NCBI GenBank assembly: GCA_035297145.1
Contig: DATGZN010000026.1
Location: 1 to 64,000, forward strand
Length of the DNA stretch: 64,000 bases
Direction of reading: 5' to 3'
Origin: QHXW01 sp035297145
GTDB taxonomy: Bacteria > Acidobacteriota > Terriglobia > Bryobacterales > Bryobacteraceae
In this document: positions 1-8,595 of the stretch, in pieces
Layout of the letters: each line of letters begins with the position of its first letter
Numbering within the stretch: the stretch's first letter is position 1
Translations under genes and position numbers: made by a program
The notes under the pieces: model-generated
Seen by the model: only the letters and a program-made list of their open reading frames with translations
Database searches by the model: none
Told to the model about the DNA's origin: nothing

Positions 1-165
1 GCCGGCGGGAGCGTAGTGCACAGCGGCGGACGGTGCCGAGTGCGCAGCTTGGAGAGCCAACCAGGCCTCGCGAGAATGTCCCATCCACGCGAAAACTCGA
101 ATCGGAATGCCTGTGGATGGGCTATTTCAACAAGTTCCTAGGATCGTCCGCAATCGGAGAAGGAA

Positions 166-1197
166 CTACTTTGAGGCTTCGCCGGACCTTTCGACGACTC
201 TACGGGCCAGATAGTTCACCACCTTGGCCTCGTTGCGCGCTACTTCGTAATAAGCGGCCTTTAAGAGTTGGTCCTTGCGATTCTGCAAGGTCTCGCGGAT
301 GGTCTGCTGGACACGCGGATCGGTTAGTTCGCGCTGGCCGGAGGGTTCCTTGGAGATGACCTTGAAAATGCGGAAGCCGTCGGAAGCCGGCAGGATGGGT
401 GAAAGCTCGCCAGGTTTCAGGGCCATGACCAGGCGGCGCAGTTCCGGGCTAGCTTTGGCGAAGGCCGACTCCGGGACGAAGCCCAGGTCGCCGCCGTTCT
501 GAGCGGTGTTGGCGTCTTCGGAATAGTTTTGCGCCAGCATGGCAAAATCCTCGCCTGTTTGCAGCCGCGCTTGAATATTCAAAATTTTCCGTTTCGCCTC
601 ATCGGGGTTTCGCGCCTTGTCATTTTTCAGATTGCGCACATTTTGGTCGGGCTGCGGTGTCACCACGATCTGCGCGATGTGGATTTGGGGCTCGGCCAGA
701 TTGAAGCTCGCCTTATTCGTGTTGTAGAAATTGGTGACGTCGGCATCGCTGGGCAAGGGGATGCGCGAGGTAACTTCGCGATTGAATAGTTTCTGAATAC
801 TCAAATCGCGGCGCAACTGTAGCTTGAGGTCCTCGACAGTCATCTTGCGATTGCGGAGCTGACGCTCGAATTCCTCTTTGGTGTAGGGCGCGCGGAACTC
901 GTTGAACTTCGCTTCCACTTCAGAGTCCGGAGCCATGAGCCCGAGTTTTTCAGCGCGCTGGAGCATGATTTCGTTGTCGATCAGAGTGCGCAGAAGCTCG
1001 AGCTTCTGAATCATAACCTGATCTTCGCTGGAGCCCTCTTGGGGCGTGTTGATTTGGGTTTGGAAGTTCTTCTCCAACTCAGCGTAGGTGATGGGGCGAT
1101 TATTGACGGTCGCCGCCACGTTGTCGGACTGCGACCGCCGGCATCCGGCGGCCAGGGCGAGAAAGAGCACACCGGCACAGCACAGCAGTCGTCTCAT
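166..1197 (-). CDS. SurA-like peptidyl-prolyl isomerase lipoprotein
   Basis: This 343-residue protein is probably a foldase for exported proteins. The N-terminus is a lipoprotein signal (MRRLLCCAGVLFLALAAGC) with lipobox LAAGC, so it should be membrane-anchored in the periplasm. Residues about 25-165 resemble the SurA N-terminal chaperone domain, and about 170-295 resemble a parvulin (PpiC) rotamase, including GEDFAMLAQNYSED and GGDLGFVPES. It is divergent from the oxidoreductase at 1278. The family call is firm; the clients are unknown. Confidence 0.88.
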   Translation of the reverse strand: MRRLLCCAGVLFLALAAGCRRSQSDNVAATVNNRPITYAELEKNFQTQINTPQEGSSEDQVMIQKLELLRTLIDNEIMLQRAEKLGLMAPDSEVEAKFNEFRAPYTKEEFERQLRNRKMTVEDLKLQLRRDLSIQKLFNREVTSRIPLPSDADVTNFYNTNKASFNLAEPQIHIAQIVVTPQPDQNVRNLKNDKARNPDEAKRKILNIQARLQTGEDFAMLAQNYSEDANTAQNGGDLGFVPESAFAKASPELRRLVMALKPGELSPILPASDGFRIFKVISKEPSGQRELTDPRVQQTIRETLQNRKDQLLKAAYYEVARNEAKVVNYLARRVVERSGEASK

Positions 1198-1277
1198 ATT
1201 TGGAAGATTTCATTTTACTGGAGATGGCTGCGCGGCGCTGATGCCGTGGGTGGCGCGATATACTGCATGATTCCACC

Positions 1278-2309
1278 ATGAACAAGAACGGCTTGCGAGT
1301 GGGCATGATCGGCACGGGCGCGATTTCGAATCTGCACGCGCGCGCATATCGGAATATCGGCTACCGGATCACGGTTTGCACGGACATCTTCGAGGAAGGC
1401 GGGCGGCGGTTTGCCGAGGCCAACGGCGCGCAGTTCGTGAAGACTTTCGAAGAGGTCTGCCGGCATCCCGAGGTGGATTACGTGGACGTGTGCACCTTTC
1501 CGGATTTCCGGCTGCAGCCGCTGCGCATCTGCGCGGAAACGGGCAAGCACATTCAGGTGCAGAAGCCGATTGCAACCAATCTCGAAACAGCGCGGGAGAT
1601 GATTGAGACGGCGCGCAAGGCGGGCATCGTGCTCGGCGTGGTGAGCCAGCATCGCTTCGACGATGCGAGCCAGTTTTTGGCGAAGGCGATTGCGGCGGGG
1701 CGGCTGGGTAAGTTGCTGCAATGCGATTGCTATGTGAAGTGGTACCGGTCGGCCGCTTATTACTCGCGGGCGATCAAGGGTAGCTGGTCGACCGAAGGTG
1801 GTGGGGCGCTGATCAATCAGGCGATTCACCAGTTGGACATCTTGCGCTGGATGGCGGGACCGGTGCGAGAGTTGTTCGGATATTGGCAACTGGGCGCGCT
1901 GCATAAGATCGAGTCGGAAGATGTGGTGAATGCCGTGGTGCGGTATGCGTCAGGGGCGACCGGCGTTATCCAGGCGTCCACGGCGTTTTGGCCGGGATAC
2001 ACGGAGCGCACTGAGTTTCACGGTACCAAGGGCACGGCGATCATGTCCGGCGACAAGCTCACAACGTGGGATGTGGAAAATGATTCGGGCGAGGCGGCGC
2101 CGGTCTCGAAGAATGTGGCGTCGGGATCATCGGACCCGATGGCGATTTCTGTGGAACCTTTCGAGCGGCAGTTCCGCGATTTCGGCGAGGCGATCCGCAC
2201 GGGGCGCAAACCGCTGATCGCGGGTGAAGAGGGGTATCAGGCGTTGGAGCTGGTGCAGGCGGTATACCAGTCATGCCGGACGGGGCAGAAGGTGGAAGTG
2301 GCGGGGTAG
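1278..2309 (+). CDS. Gfo/Idh/MocA family oxidoreductase
   Basis: A 343-residue NAD(P)-dependent oxidoreductase, probably acting on a sugar or inositol-like compound. The N-terminal Rossmann motif is GMIGTGAISNLHARAYRN, the family motif QKPIATNLETAREMI follows near residue 95, and the C-terminal half is the substrate-binding domain. No signal peptide is present, so it is cytoplasmic. A TATACT box at 1259-1264 lies 13 bases upstream of the start. The substrate cannot be read from the sequence. Confidence 0.87.
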   Translation: MNKNGLRVGMIGTGAISNLHARAYRNIGYRITVCTDIFEEGGRRFAEANGAQFVKTFEEVCRHPEVDYVDVCTFPDFRLQPLRICAETGKHIQVQKPIATNLETAREMIETARKAGIVLGVVSQHRFDDASQFLAKAIAAGRLGKLLQCDCYVKWYRSAAYYSRAIKGSWSTEGGGALINQAIHQLDILRWMAGPVRELFGYWQLGALHKIESEDVVNAVVRYASGATGVIQASTAFWPGYTERTEFHGTKGTAIMSGDKLTTWDVENDSGEAAPVSKNVASGSSDPMAISVEPFERQFRDFGEAIRTGRKPLIAGEEGYQALELVQAVYQSCRTGQKVEVAG

Positions 2310-2399
2310 GAATGCGGGGAATTGCGCGGTTGAATTTGGGGGGTTTCGTAGCCTGTCCCCGAATTAGTAAGGCAGTAACAAGTGAAAACGTTTTGCGGA

Positions 2400-2415
2400 C
2401 GCGAATAAACGCGAA
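2400..2415 (+). repeat. dispersed 16-mer repeat, copy 1
   Basis: CGCGAATAAACGCGAA lies in the gap before the secreted protein at 2541. Its reverse complement with one difference occurs at 52543-52558. Such runs resemble known intergenic repeats in acidobacteria. Confidence 0.5.
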
Positions 2416-2540
2416 CGCAGTCGCACATTGCCCCACCCGGCGTCCTGTATCACCGGGCCAGTTGTTCCGATTCCAGCGGCTGTGCAGACTGTAACGTAGT
2501 TCATGTCCGGCACGTCAACGCTTGAGGAGGATTCCCACTC

Positions 2541-4022
2541 ATGAAGTCCCTTTGGCAGGCGCGCGTCTTTGCATCGGTCCTTTTGCTCGCCGCCACGATC
2601 GGCAAGGCACAATCGACGGCGGGAGAAACGCAATCCTGTACGAATGCCACCTTAACGGGACCGTATGGATATTTGCTGCAAGGAAACCTGATTGAACAGG
2701 GAAGTCTTGCTCCCTACGCCGATATGGGCAGCTTGAGCGCGGATGGAAATGGCCATTTTAGCGGTACTGGTGCTGAAAGTCTTGCCGGAACGATTGCGAC
2801 GGGAACCACGGTAACGGGAACATACAATGTCAATACGGACTGCACCGCGTCTGCATCGTTGACTTATAGTAATGGCCTTGGCCCCTTCCATTTCAACCTA
2901 GTTATCCTGAACAACGGACAAGAGATCAGGTTCATGCAAAACGACAACGGATCGATTGTTTCAGGGGGGGCAAGGCAGCAGCCGACCAATTGTGTTCTGG
3001 AATCGATCAACGGCGCGTATGCCTACACGATTACGGGCTCAGTCATCGACACCAGTGGTAACGTCGATCCTTACACCGACTCAGGGAAGATCACGTTTAA
3101 TGGGACGGGGGGGTTTTCGCTGAGTGGTGAAATCAGCGCCGTCGGCACCGTGACCAGCGTGAGCGTTTCCGGCACCTACGCGACGCATTCGAACTGCACG
3201 GGGACGGCGACGTTTGCCGATCCCAATTTGGGGACCCTGAACATGAATCTAGCTATCGTCAACGGAGGGCTTCGATTCGTTGACACCGACACTATCGCCA
3301 CTGTCGGTATCATCCTCTCCGGCACAGCTACCGCGCTTGGGGATGTCGGCGCCAGCGGGACCATGGCTCACTTAGCCTCCGGCGCCGGTTGGCTCACTAC
3401 GTTTACTCTGACTAACACGGGAACAACCGAAGCTAGCATTCAACTGAGCTTTTTCGACGACAACGGTGATCCGGTGTCTTTGCCGCTGGCTTTTGAGGAC
3501 TCGAAGGAAACCACAACCACGGCTACTGTCAGCGAGACGATTGCCGCAGGCGCTACGTTGGTGATTGCCACTAACGCGAAAAGCAATGCGGCTCTGGTCA
3601 GCGGATCGGCAGAATTGACAAGTCAGGGTGGAAACACGAGCGGCTTTGCGGTGTTCCACTACAACCCGAACGCACAAGAGGCCGTGGTGCCGCTGGAAAC
3701 ACGCAACTCTGCCGCATACGTGCTTGCCTTCGACAACACGAACGGCCTTACGACCGGACTGGCGCTGGCTAATATCTCGGATCAGCCGGTGAAAGTATCG
3801 ATGATTGTGCGCGACGACACAGGCGCACAACTGGGCACAGCGACGAAGGATCTTGCGGCGCACGGGCACACATCATTTCTGCTGGCGAACAACTATCCCT
3901 TCGCTCAGAACAAGCGCGGGACGGTGGAGTTCGACGCGCCGTCAACCGGGCAAATCAGCGCTCTTGGCATTCGCAGCGCGCCAACTGGGAGTTTCACGAC
4001 CATTCCAGCGCTGGTGAAGTAG
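2541..4022 (+). CDS. secreted protein with two internal repeats
   Basis: A 493-residue exported protein. A signal peptide covers about residues 1-23. Two copies of a roughly 115-residue Gly/Thr-rich beta domain follow (about 33-150 and 152-268), each beginning with a Cys and a G[PA]Y[GA]Y motif and ending in a SG..R or SGTA stretch. The C-terminal half is another beta-rich module (HLASGAGWLTTFTLTNTG). The start is supported by GAGGAGG at 2524-2530. I do not recognise a catalytic motif. It is probably a cell-surface protein; function unknown. Confidence 0.8.
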   Translation: MKSLWQARVFASVLLLAATIGKAQSTAGETQSCTNATLTGPYGYLLQGNLIEQGSLAPYADMGSLSADGNGHFSGTGAESLAGTIATGTTVTGTYNVNTDCTASASLTYSNGLGPFHFNLVILNNGQEIRFMQNDNGSIVSGGARQQPTNCVLESINGAYAYTITGSVIDTSGNVDPYTDSGKITFNGTGGFSLSGEISAVGTVTSVSVSGTYATHSNCTGTATFADPNLGTLNMNLAIVNGGLRFVDTDTIATVGIILSGTATALGDVGASGTMAHLASGAGWLTTFTLTNTGTTEASIQLSFFDDNGDPVSLPLAFEDSKETTTTATVSETIAAGATLVIATNAKSNAALVSGSAELTSQGGNTSGFAVFHYNPNAQEAVVPLETRNSAAYVLAFDNTNGLTTGLALANISDQPVKVSMIVRDDTGAQLGTATKDLAAHGHTSFLLANNYPFAQNKRGTVEFDAPSTGQISALGIRSAPTGSFTTIPALVK

Positions 4023-4141
4023 GCCGTGGGCAGAAAGGCCGCAGGTACCCGCAAAAGGCGCGTGTCCCTGCGTTACATTCGTTGTCGGAGTGCGCAGTTT
4101 TTCCCAATGTTTTGAGTCAATTTACGCTTGAGCGCACGCTG

Positions 4142-4166
4142 TGGGCCGGGCGTGCCCGGCCCCTAC
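4142..4166. repeat. intergenic palindromic repeat, copy 1
   Basis: GGGCCGGGC-GT-GCCCGGCCC forms a perfect 9-bp stem with a 2-base loop at 4143-4162. It is followed by CTACAGGTGTGAT and TGTAG. A near-identical layout occurs at 24134-24190, so this looks like a dispersed intergenic element rather than a gene-specific terminator. There is no T-run. Confidence 0.7.
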
Positions 4167-4286
4167 AGGTGTGATTTGTAGAATCTGAGTTCGGCTATCT
4201 CCTTGCAGTTGGATTTGTAAAACCAATCGGCGGCTGGGCGGAGAGCTAATGGTTTCCGATTAGCCGCAGTGACGGAGGAGGCGAAT

Positions 4287-5153
4287 ATGCCGAACTTCAA
4301 ACATATCCTTTTTCCAGTGGACTTTTCGCAGCAGTGTTGCAATGTGGCTCCGTACGTTCTGTGCATGGCGCGGCGGTACGGGGCGCACGTGACGATGCTG
4401 CACGTGATGGAACTACCTACCGGCGCCTATCCGGGGTGGCCGGCGCAGGCCGCTGTGATCGACTTCCAGGCCATGGCGGATGACAGGAAGCGGCGTCTGG
4501 AATCGTATTTGAAAGATGAGTTTGCGGACGTGGCGCAGACGCGGCTCATGTGTGAAGGCGATCCCGCGCACATGATTACCGACTACGCCCAAAAGGAGCA
4601 CGTGGACTTGATCATGATACCGACGCATGGCTACGGGCCGTTCCGGCGGTTCCTGCTGGGATCGGTCACGGCCAAAGTTCTGCACGACGTGAAATGTGCG
4701 GTGTGGACCAGCGCGCACATCGCGGAGGCGCCAGCGCCGCCTGCCGGATATCGACACATACTGTGCGCGGTGGATTTCACGGAAAAGGCGGCTCCGCTGA
4801 TTGTCTGGACCACGCGATTTGCGCGCGAGCATGGGGCGACGGTGAAGCTGGTACACGCCATCCCCGCGGCGCAACCGCCGGACGGCATCGATATCGAGGG
4901 CCGTAAGTTTCGTGCGTACCTGGTCGAGGTTTCGCGCCAGGAACTGGCGAAAGTGCAATGCGAGGCGGACACGTCGCTGGAGACGATCGTCGAGGGCGGG
5001 GACGTAGCGCCGGTGGTGCGCAGAGCCGCGGAAGAGAATCAAGCTGACCTGGTGGTGATCGGCCGGGGCGTGCTGCAAGAGTTGTTCGGGCGGATGCGCA
5101 CGCACGTGTACTCGGTGATTCGCGAAGCGCCGTGTCCGGTGATCAGCGTTTAA
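4287..5153 (+). CDS. tandem-domain universal stress protein
   Basis: A 288-residue cytoplasmic stress protein with two UspA domains, about residues 1-142 (NFKHILFPVDFS) and 150-288 (YRHILCAVDFTEKA). The first domain keeps the ATP-type G-9x-GS motif (HGYGPFRRFLLGS); the second lacks it, so probably only one nucleotide site remains. I prefer ATG 4287 over an in-frame GTG at 4269 because GGAGGAG at 4274-4280 sits six bases before it. The end overlaps the convergent DUF4010 gene by four bases. Confidence 0.88.
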   Translation: MPNFKHILFPVDFSQQCCNVAPYVLCMARRYGAHVTMLHVMELPTGAYPGWPAQAAVIDFQAMADDRKRRLESYLKDEFADVAQTRLMCEGDPAHMITDYAQKEHVDLIMIPTHGYGPFRRFLLGSVTAKVLHDVKCAVWTSAHIAEAPAPPAGYRHILCAVDFTEKAAPLIVWTTRFAREHGATVKLVHAIPAAQPPDGIDIEGRKFRAYLVEVSRQELAKVQCEADTSLETIVEGGDVAPVVRRAAEENQADLVVIGRGVLQELFGRMRTHVYSVIREAPCPVISV

Positions 5154-6421
5154 GGTCCGAGCCAGAGCAGGGGGGCGAGACCCAGAATCGCGAGCGCGAC
5201 TAACAGGCAGAGGCTCTGAACGCCCGTGCGGCGGTCGGAGAGTGTGTAGGCGTAAATGCCTTTCGCCACGTTGTTGCTGGCCGCGGCGATCAGAATTCCG
5301 GATGCAGCGACTGGTAACTGGGTAGCCACGCCGGCGGACTGGGTCATGCCCATGATGAAGGGGTCGACGTCGGCCAAGCCCATGATCGCGCCCAGCGCGT
5401 AGACTCCACCCTTTCCCAGGTAGGCGGATGCGAGGCGGGTGGCGACCAGCATGAACAAGAAAAGGAGCGCGAACATGAAAGCCGCGCGCAGTTCCAGGGG
5501 ATTGCCAGGCTGATACTCCCGCTTGACCTCGCCCGAAGAGCCATCCGGCAGGCGCGACCATATCCAGCCTGCGATGCCGGCGAGGGCGGCCAGCGCGGCG
5601 AAGGGCACGCCGACCAAGGCCAGCACACTCCGGCTGAACAGGCTCACCAGGGCGATGAGACGCAAATACATCATGCCGGAGGCAATGAGGGTGCAGCCGG
5701 CGAACAGGTGCGGGCGCTTTTCGCGTTGCGCGCGGCGGGCGAGGACAACGGTGGTCGCGGTGGAGGAGTAGGCACCGCCGAGGACCGCGGCAAGCACTAC
5801 ACCGCCTGTTTCTTTGGTGGCTCCCTGCAAAACGTAGCTGCCGTAGGAAACGGCGCTGACCGCAACCACGACGAGCCAGGTCTTGAAGGGATTGATCAGG
5901 AACGGGCCAAATTCCTGATTGGGCAACACGGGAAGTATGACGGCGCTGAGCAGCAGGAACTTCGTGAATGTCAGGATTTCCTCGGGAGCGATGCGCTTGG
6001 TCAGGCTTTCGAGACCGACCTTGAGCTCCAGGAGCAACATGCTGGCGACACTGAGGGTGGTGGCGATCCAGAAGAGTTCGTGATAGACGAGGGCGCCGAC
6101 GACGTAGGTGGCGAGTCCGGACATTTCGGAGGTGACGCCGGCGGCCTCTGCGGTGGCCAGTTTGTGACGGTATGACAGCCACAGGAATGCGGCCACAACG
6201 GCGAAGCCGACGGCCACCGGGATCAACTGGGCGCCGGAAAGCAAAGCGAGCGAGTAACCCAGGAGGCCAATCAAAGGAAACGTGCGCACGCCGCCAAACC
6301 CGTAGTGATCGGTGCTGGCTTTGTGCTCCTCGCGCTCCAGTCCAATCAGGAAAGAGAGGAACAACACGAGGATGATTTTGACGCCTTCAGGCGGGAGCCA
6401 CTGGTAGAGTTGCTGAGGCAC
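5150..6421 (-). CDS. MgtC/SapB and DUF4010 membrane protein
   Basis: A 423-residue integral membrane protein. The N-terminal 140 residues resemble MgtC/SapB (FLIGLEREEHKAS, GGVRTFPLIGLLG), and the rest resembles DUF4010 with about eight more hydrophobic segments. Start is GTG, with an in-frame TAA five codons upstream, which fixes the N-terminus. Relatives are often linked to magnesium homeostasis or acid survival, but transport by this protein is not established. Confidence 0.85.
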   Translation of the reverse strand: MPQQLYQWLPPEGVKIILVLFLSFLIGLEREEHKASTDHYGFGGVRTFPLIGLLGYSLALLSGAQLIPVAVGFAVVAAFLWLSYRHKLATAEAAGVTSEMSGLATYVVGALVYHELFWIATTLSVASMLLLELKVGLESLTKRIAPEEILTFTKFLLLSAVILPVLPNQEFGPFLINPFKTWLVVVAVSAVSYGSYVLQGATKETGGVVLAAVLGGAYSSTATTVVLARRAQREKRPHLFAGCTLIASGMMYLRLIALVSLFSRSVLALVGVPFAALAALAGIAGWIWSRLPDGSSGEVKREYQPGNPLELRAAFMFALLFLFMLVATRLASAYLGKGGVYALGAIMGLADVDPFIMGMTQSAGVATQLPVAASGILIAAASNNVAKGIYAYTLSDRRTGVQSLCLLVALAILGLAPLLWLGP

Positions 6422-6514
6422 GACGGTCTCAGTTTAGACCAAAGTCAGTCTGAATATCTCCGAACCGAGTTGGCACGCGGCATGCACGGAAAACGGACAC
6501 ACAAGGAGGCCTAT

Positions 6515-6988
6515 ATGCCGGCAAAGAAGTTGATGGAATTCCTCGACGGCAACCAAGTCAAGTACGTAATGACCACGCACTCAACGGCCTACACCGCTCA
6601 GGAGGTCGCCGCGCTGGCGCACATCCGGGGACGTGACATGGCCAAAACTGTGATTGTCAACCTGGACGGCAAGTTGGCTATGGCGGTTCTGCCCGCTTCC
6701 AAGCACGTGGATCTTTCGCTATTGAAGGCGGTCGCGGGCGCGAAGGCGGTTGCGCTGGCCACCGAAGCGGAATTTCGTGGAAAATTCCCGGAGTGCGAGA
6801 CGGGCGCGATGCCGCCATTCGGAAATCTGTACGGCGTGCCTGTTTTCGTCGAGGAAGGCCTGACGAAAGATAAAGAGATCTCGTTCAATGCCGGGACGCA
6901 CAACGAGCTGATGCGGATTGCGTATGCGGATTTTGACAGGCTGGTGCAGCCGACGGTGACGCGGTTCTCGTCGGCCCGAGCGGCGTAG
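6515..6988 (+). CDS. YbaK/aminoacyl-tRNA deacylase-like protein
   Basis: A 157-residue cytoplasmic protein of the YbaK/ProX editing-domain family, which hydrolyses mischarged aminoacyl-tRNA. The motifs TAQEVAALAHIRGRDMAKTV and GAMPPFGNLYGVPVF are typical. The reading frame extends upstream to 6305, but AAGGAGG at 6503-6509 marks ATG 6515 as the start. It stands alone, not fused to a synthetase. Which mischarged tRNA it edits is unknown. Confidence 0.88.
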   Translation: MPAKKLMEFLDGNQVKYVMTTHSTAYTAQEVAALAHIRGRDMAKTVIVNLDGKLAMAVLPASKHVDLSLLKAVAGAKAVALATEAEFRGKFPECETGAMPPFGNLYGVPVFVEEGLTKDKEISFNAGTHNELMRIAYADFDRLVQPTVTRFSSARAA

Positions 6989-7072
6989 GGTGCGCGTTAA
7001 AAAAAGGGTGACCGAGCCACAGAAGCGCCGAATCCGCGCCATGATAAAGAAGTAGGGCAAAGCGGAGGCTGC

Positions 7073-8245
7073 ATGGTCATCGGGGTTCCGAAGGAGAGCT
7101 TTCCCGGGGAGCGGCGCGTGGCGCTGGTGCCCGCTGTGGTCCCCAACCTGGCGAAAGCAGGTTTCGAGGTCCTCATCGAAGCCCAGGCCGGACTGAGCGC
7201 GGGATATCCGGACGCGGAATACACGGCCAAGGGCGCAAAGATCGTCACGGAGCGGAGCGAGATTTTCCGGCAGGCTGAAGTGGTGGTGCAGATCCTCTGC
7301 CACGGATCCAACGACCAGACGGGCGCGGCCGATCTGCCGCTCCTCAGACCCGGACAAGTTGTGGTGGGATTTCTGCGGCCGCTGGGAGTGCTGGCGACGG
7401 TCGAGGAAGTGGCGGCCACCGGCGTGACGGCGTTCTCGGTGGATTTGATGCCGCGCACCACTCGCGCGCAGAGTATGGACGCACTCTCGTCCATGGCCAC
7501 GGTGGGCGGTTACAAAGCAGTCCTGCTAGCTGCCAACATGCTACCGAGACTTTTTCCTATGCTGACCACGGCCGCGGGAACAGTTACGCCCGCGCGCGTG
7601 TTTGTGATCGGCGCCGGCGTCGCGGGATTGCAGGCAATTGCCACGGCGCGGCGATTGGGAGCGGTGGCGTCGGCTTACGATCTACGGCCGGCGGTCAAAG
7701 AGCAGGTACAGAGCGTGGGCGGGCGTTTTATCGAGCTGCCGATTGCGGTCCAGGACGCCCAGGATTCCCGCGGCTATGCCAAGGCGCAGGATGAAACGTT
7801 TTATCAGCGCCAGAAGGAACTGTTGGGGAAGGTAGTGGCGGAGAGCGATGTGGTGATTACGGCGGCGGTGATTCCGGGGAAGAAATCGCCCGTGCTGGTG
7901 ACGCGCGAGATGATCGGGAAGATGGCGCCGGGCTCGGTGATTGTCGATCTGGCGGCGGAGCGCGGCGGAAACTGCGAAGTGACGCGCGCCGGGGAGGTGG
8001 TGGTGGAACAGAACGTCACCGTGATCGGCACGATCAATCTGGCGAGCAGCGTTCCGTACCATGCCAGCCAGCTCTATGCGCGTAACGTGACGGCGTTTCT
8101 GGTGCACCTGTTCCGCGAGGGCCATTTGCATCTGGACGACGATATCGCGCGCGAGACGCTGGTCACGCAGGGCGGGGAAATTGTCAATGCGCGGGTGCGG
8201 GAATTTTTCTCACTGCCAGCTAGAGTCATGCAGGGCCAGACGTAA
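7073..8245 (+). CDS. pntAA: NAD(P) transhydrogenase subunit alpha, part 1
   Basis: The 390-residue NAD(H)-binding domain I of proton-translocating transhydrogenase, which exchanges hydride between NADH and NADP+. It has the alanine dehydrogenase/PNT N-terminal region (MVIGVPKESFPGERRVAL) and a Rossmann motif VIGAGVAGLQAIATA near residue 178. GGAGG precedes the ATG. It is the first gene of a three-gene operon in the split-alpha arrangement: soluble domain I, then a small membrane subunit, then beta. Confidence 0.94.
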   Translation: MVIGVPKESFPGERRVALVPAVVPNLAKAGFEVLIEAQAGLSAGYPDAEYTAKGAKIVTERSEIFRQAEVVVQILCHGSNDQTGAADLPLLRPGQVVVGFLRPLGVLATVEEVAATGVTAFSVDLMPRTTRAQSMDALSSMATVGGYKAVLLAANMLPRLFPMLTTAAGTVTPARVFVIGAGVAGLQAIATARRLGAVASAYDLRPAVKEQVQSVGGRFIELPIAVQDAQDSRGYAKAQDETFYQRQKELLGKVVAESDVVITAAVIPGKKSPVLVTREMIGKMAPGSVIVDLAAERGGNCEVTRAGEVVVEQNVTVIGTINLASSVPYHASQLYARNVTAFLVHLFREGHLHLDDDIARETLVTQGGEIVNARVREFFSLPARVMQGQT

Positions 8246-8251
8246 ACAGAA

Positions 8252-8271
8252 GGCCGGGTGAGAACTCGGCC
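8252..8271. repeat. intergenic palindromic repeat, copy 2
   Basis: GGCCGGGT-GAGA-ACTCGGCC followed by CCTATAA lies between pntAA and pntAB. The stem has one G-T type mismatch. It resembles the repeat at 4142 and may have inserted within the operon. Confidence 0.5.
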
Positions 8272-8298
8272 CCTATAATTTTCAAATCGGGAGAACAG

Positions 8299-8595
8299 AT
8301 GACGTCGGATCTCATCACAAGCTTGTACGTATTCATGCTGGCGGCGTTCGTCGGATTCGAGGTGATCCGCCGGGTCTCGCCACTGCTGCACACGCCGCTC
8401 ATGTCGCTGACCAACGCGCTCGATGCCATCGCCGTGGTGGGCGCGATCCTGCTGGTCGGCGAGCATAAGAGCGGCCTCTCGACGGTGCTGGGGACGCTGG
8501 CGGTAGTGGCGGCGACGAGCAACCTGGTAGGCGGCTTTCTTATCACCGATCGCATGCTCAGGATGTTCAAAGCCAGCAAAACCAAAAAGCCATGA
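8299..8595 (+). CDS. pntAB: NAD(P) transhydrogenase subunit alpha, part 2
   Basis: A 98-residue membrane subunit with three hydrophobic helices, matching the small transmembrane part of the split alpha subunit. It forms the proton channel together with the membrane helices of PntB. A GGGAGA ribosome site lies before the ATG. Its last codon overlaps the pntB start (ATGA, 8592-8595), so the two are translationally coupled. Confidence 0.92.
   Translation: MTSDLITSLYVFMLAAFVGFEVIRRVSPLLHTPLMSLTNALDAIAVVGAILLVGEHKSGLSTVLGTLAVVAATSNLVGGFLITDRMLRMFKASKTKKP

Noticed and set aside
1..165. Possible gene in the first 165 bases
   Set aside because: Only an overlapping frame with no motif or ribosome site; nothing supportable seen.
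4413..6182. Long minus-strand frame of 589 codons
   Set aside because: Antisense to the Usp gene and out of frame with DUF4010; arginine-rich low-quality protein with no ribosome site.
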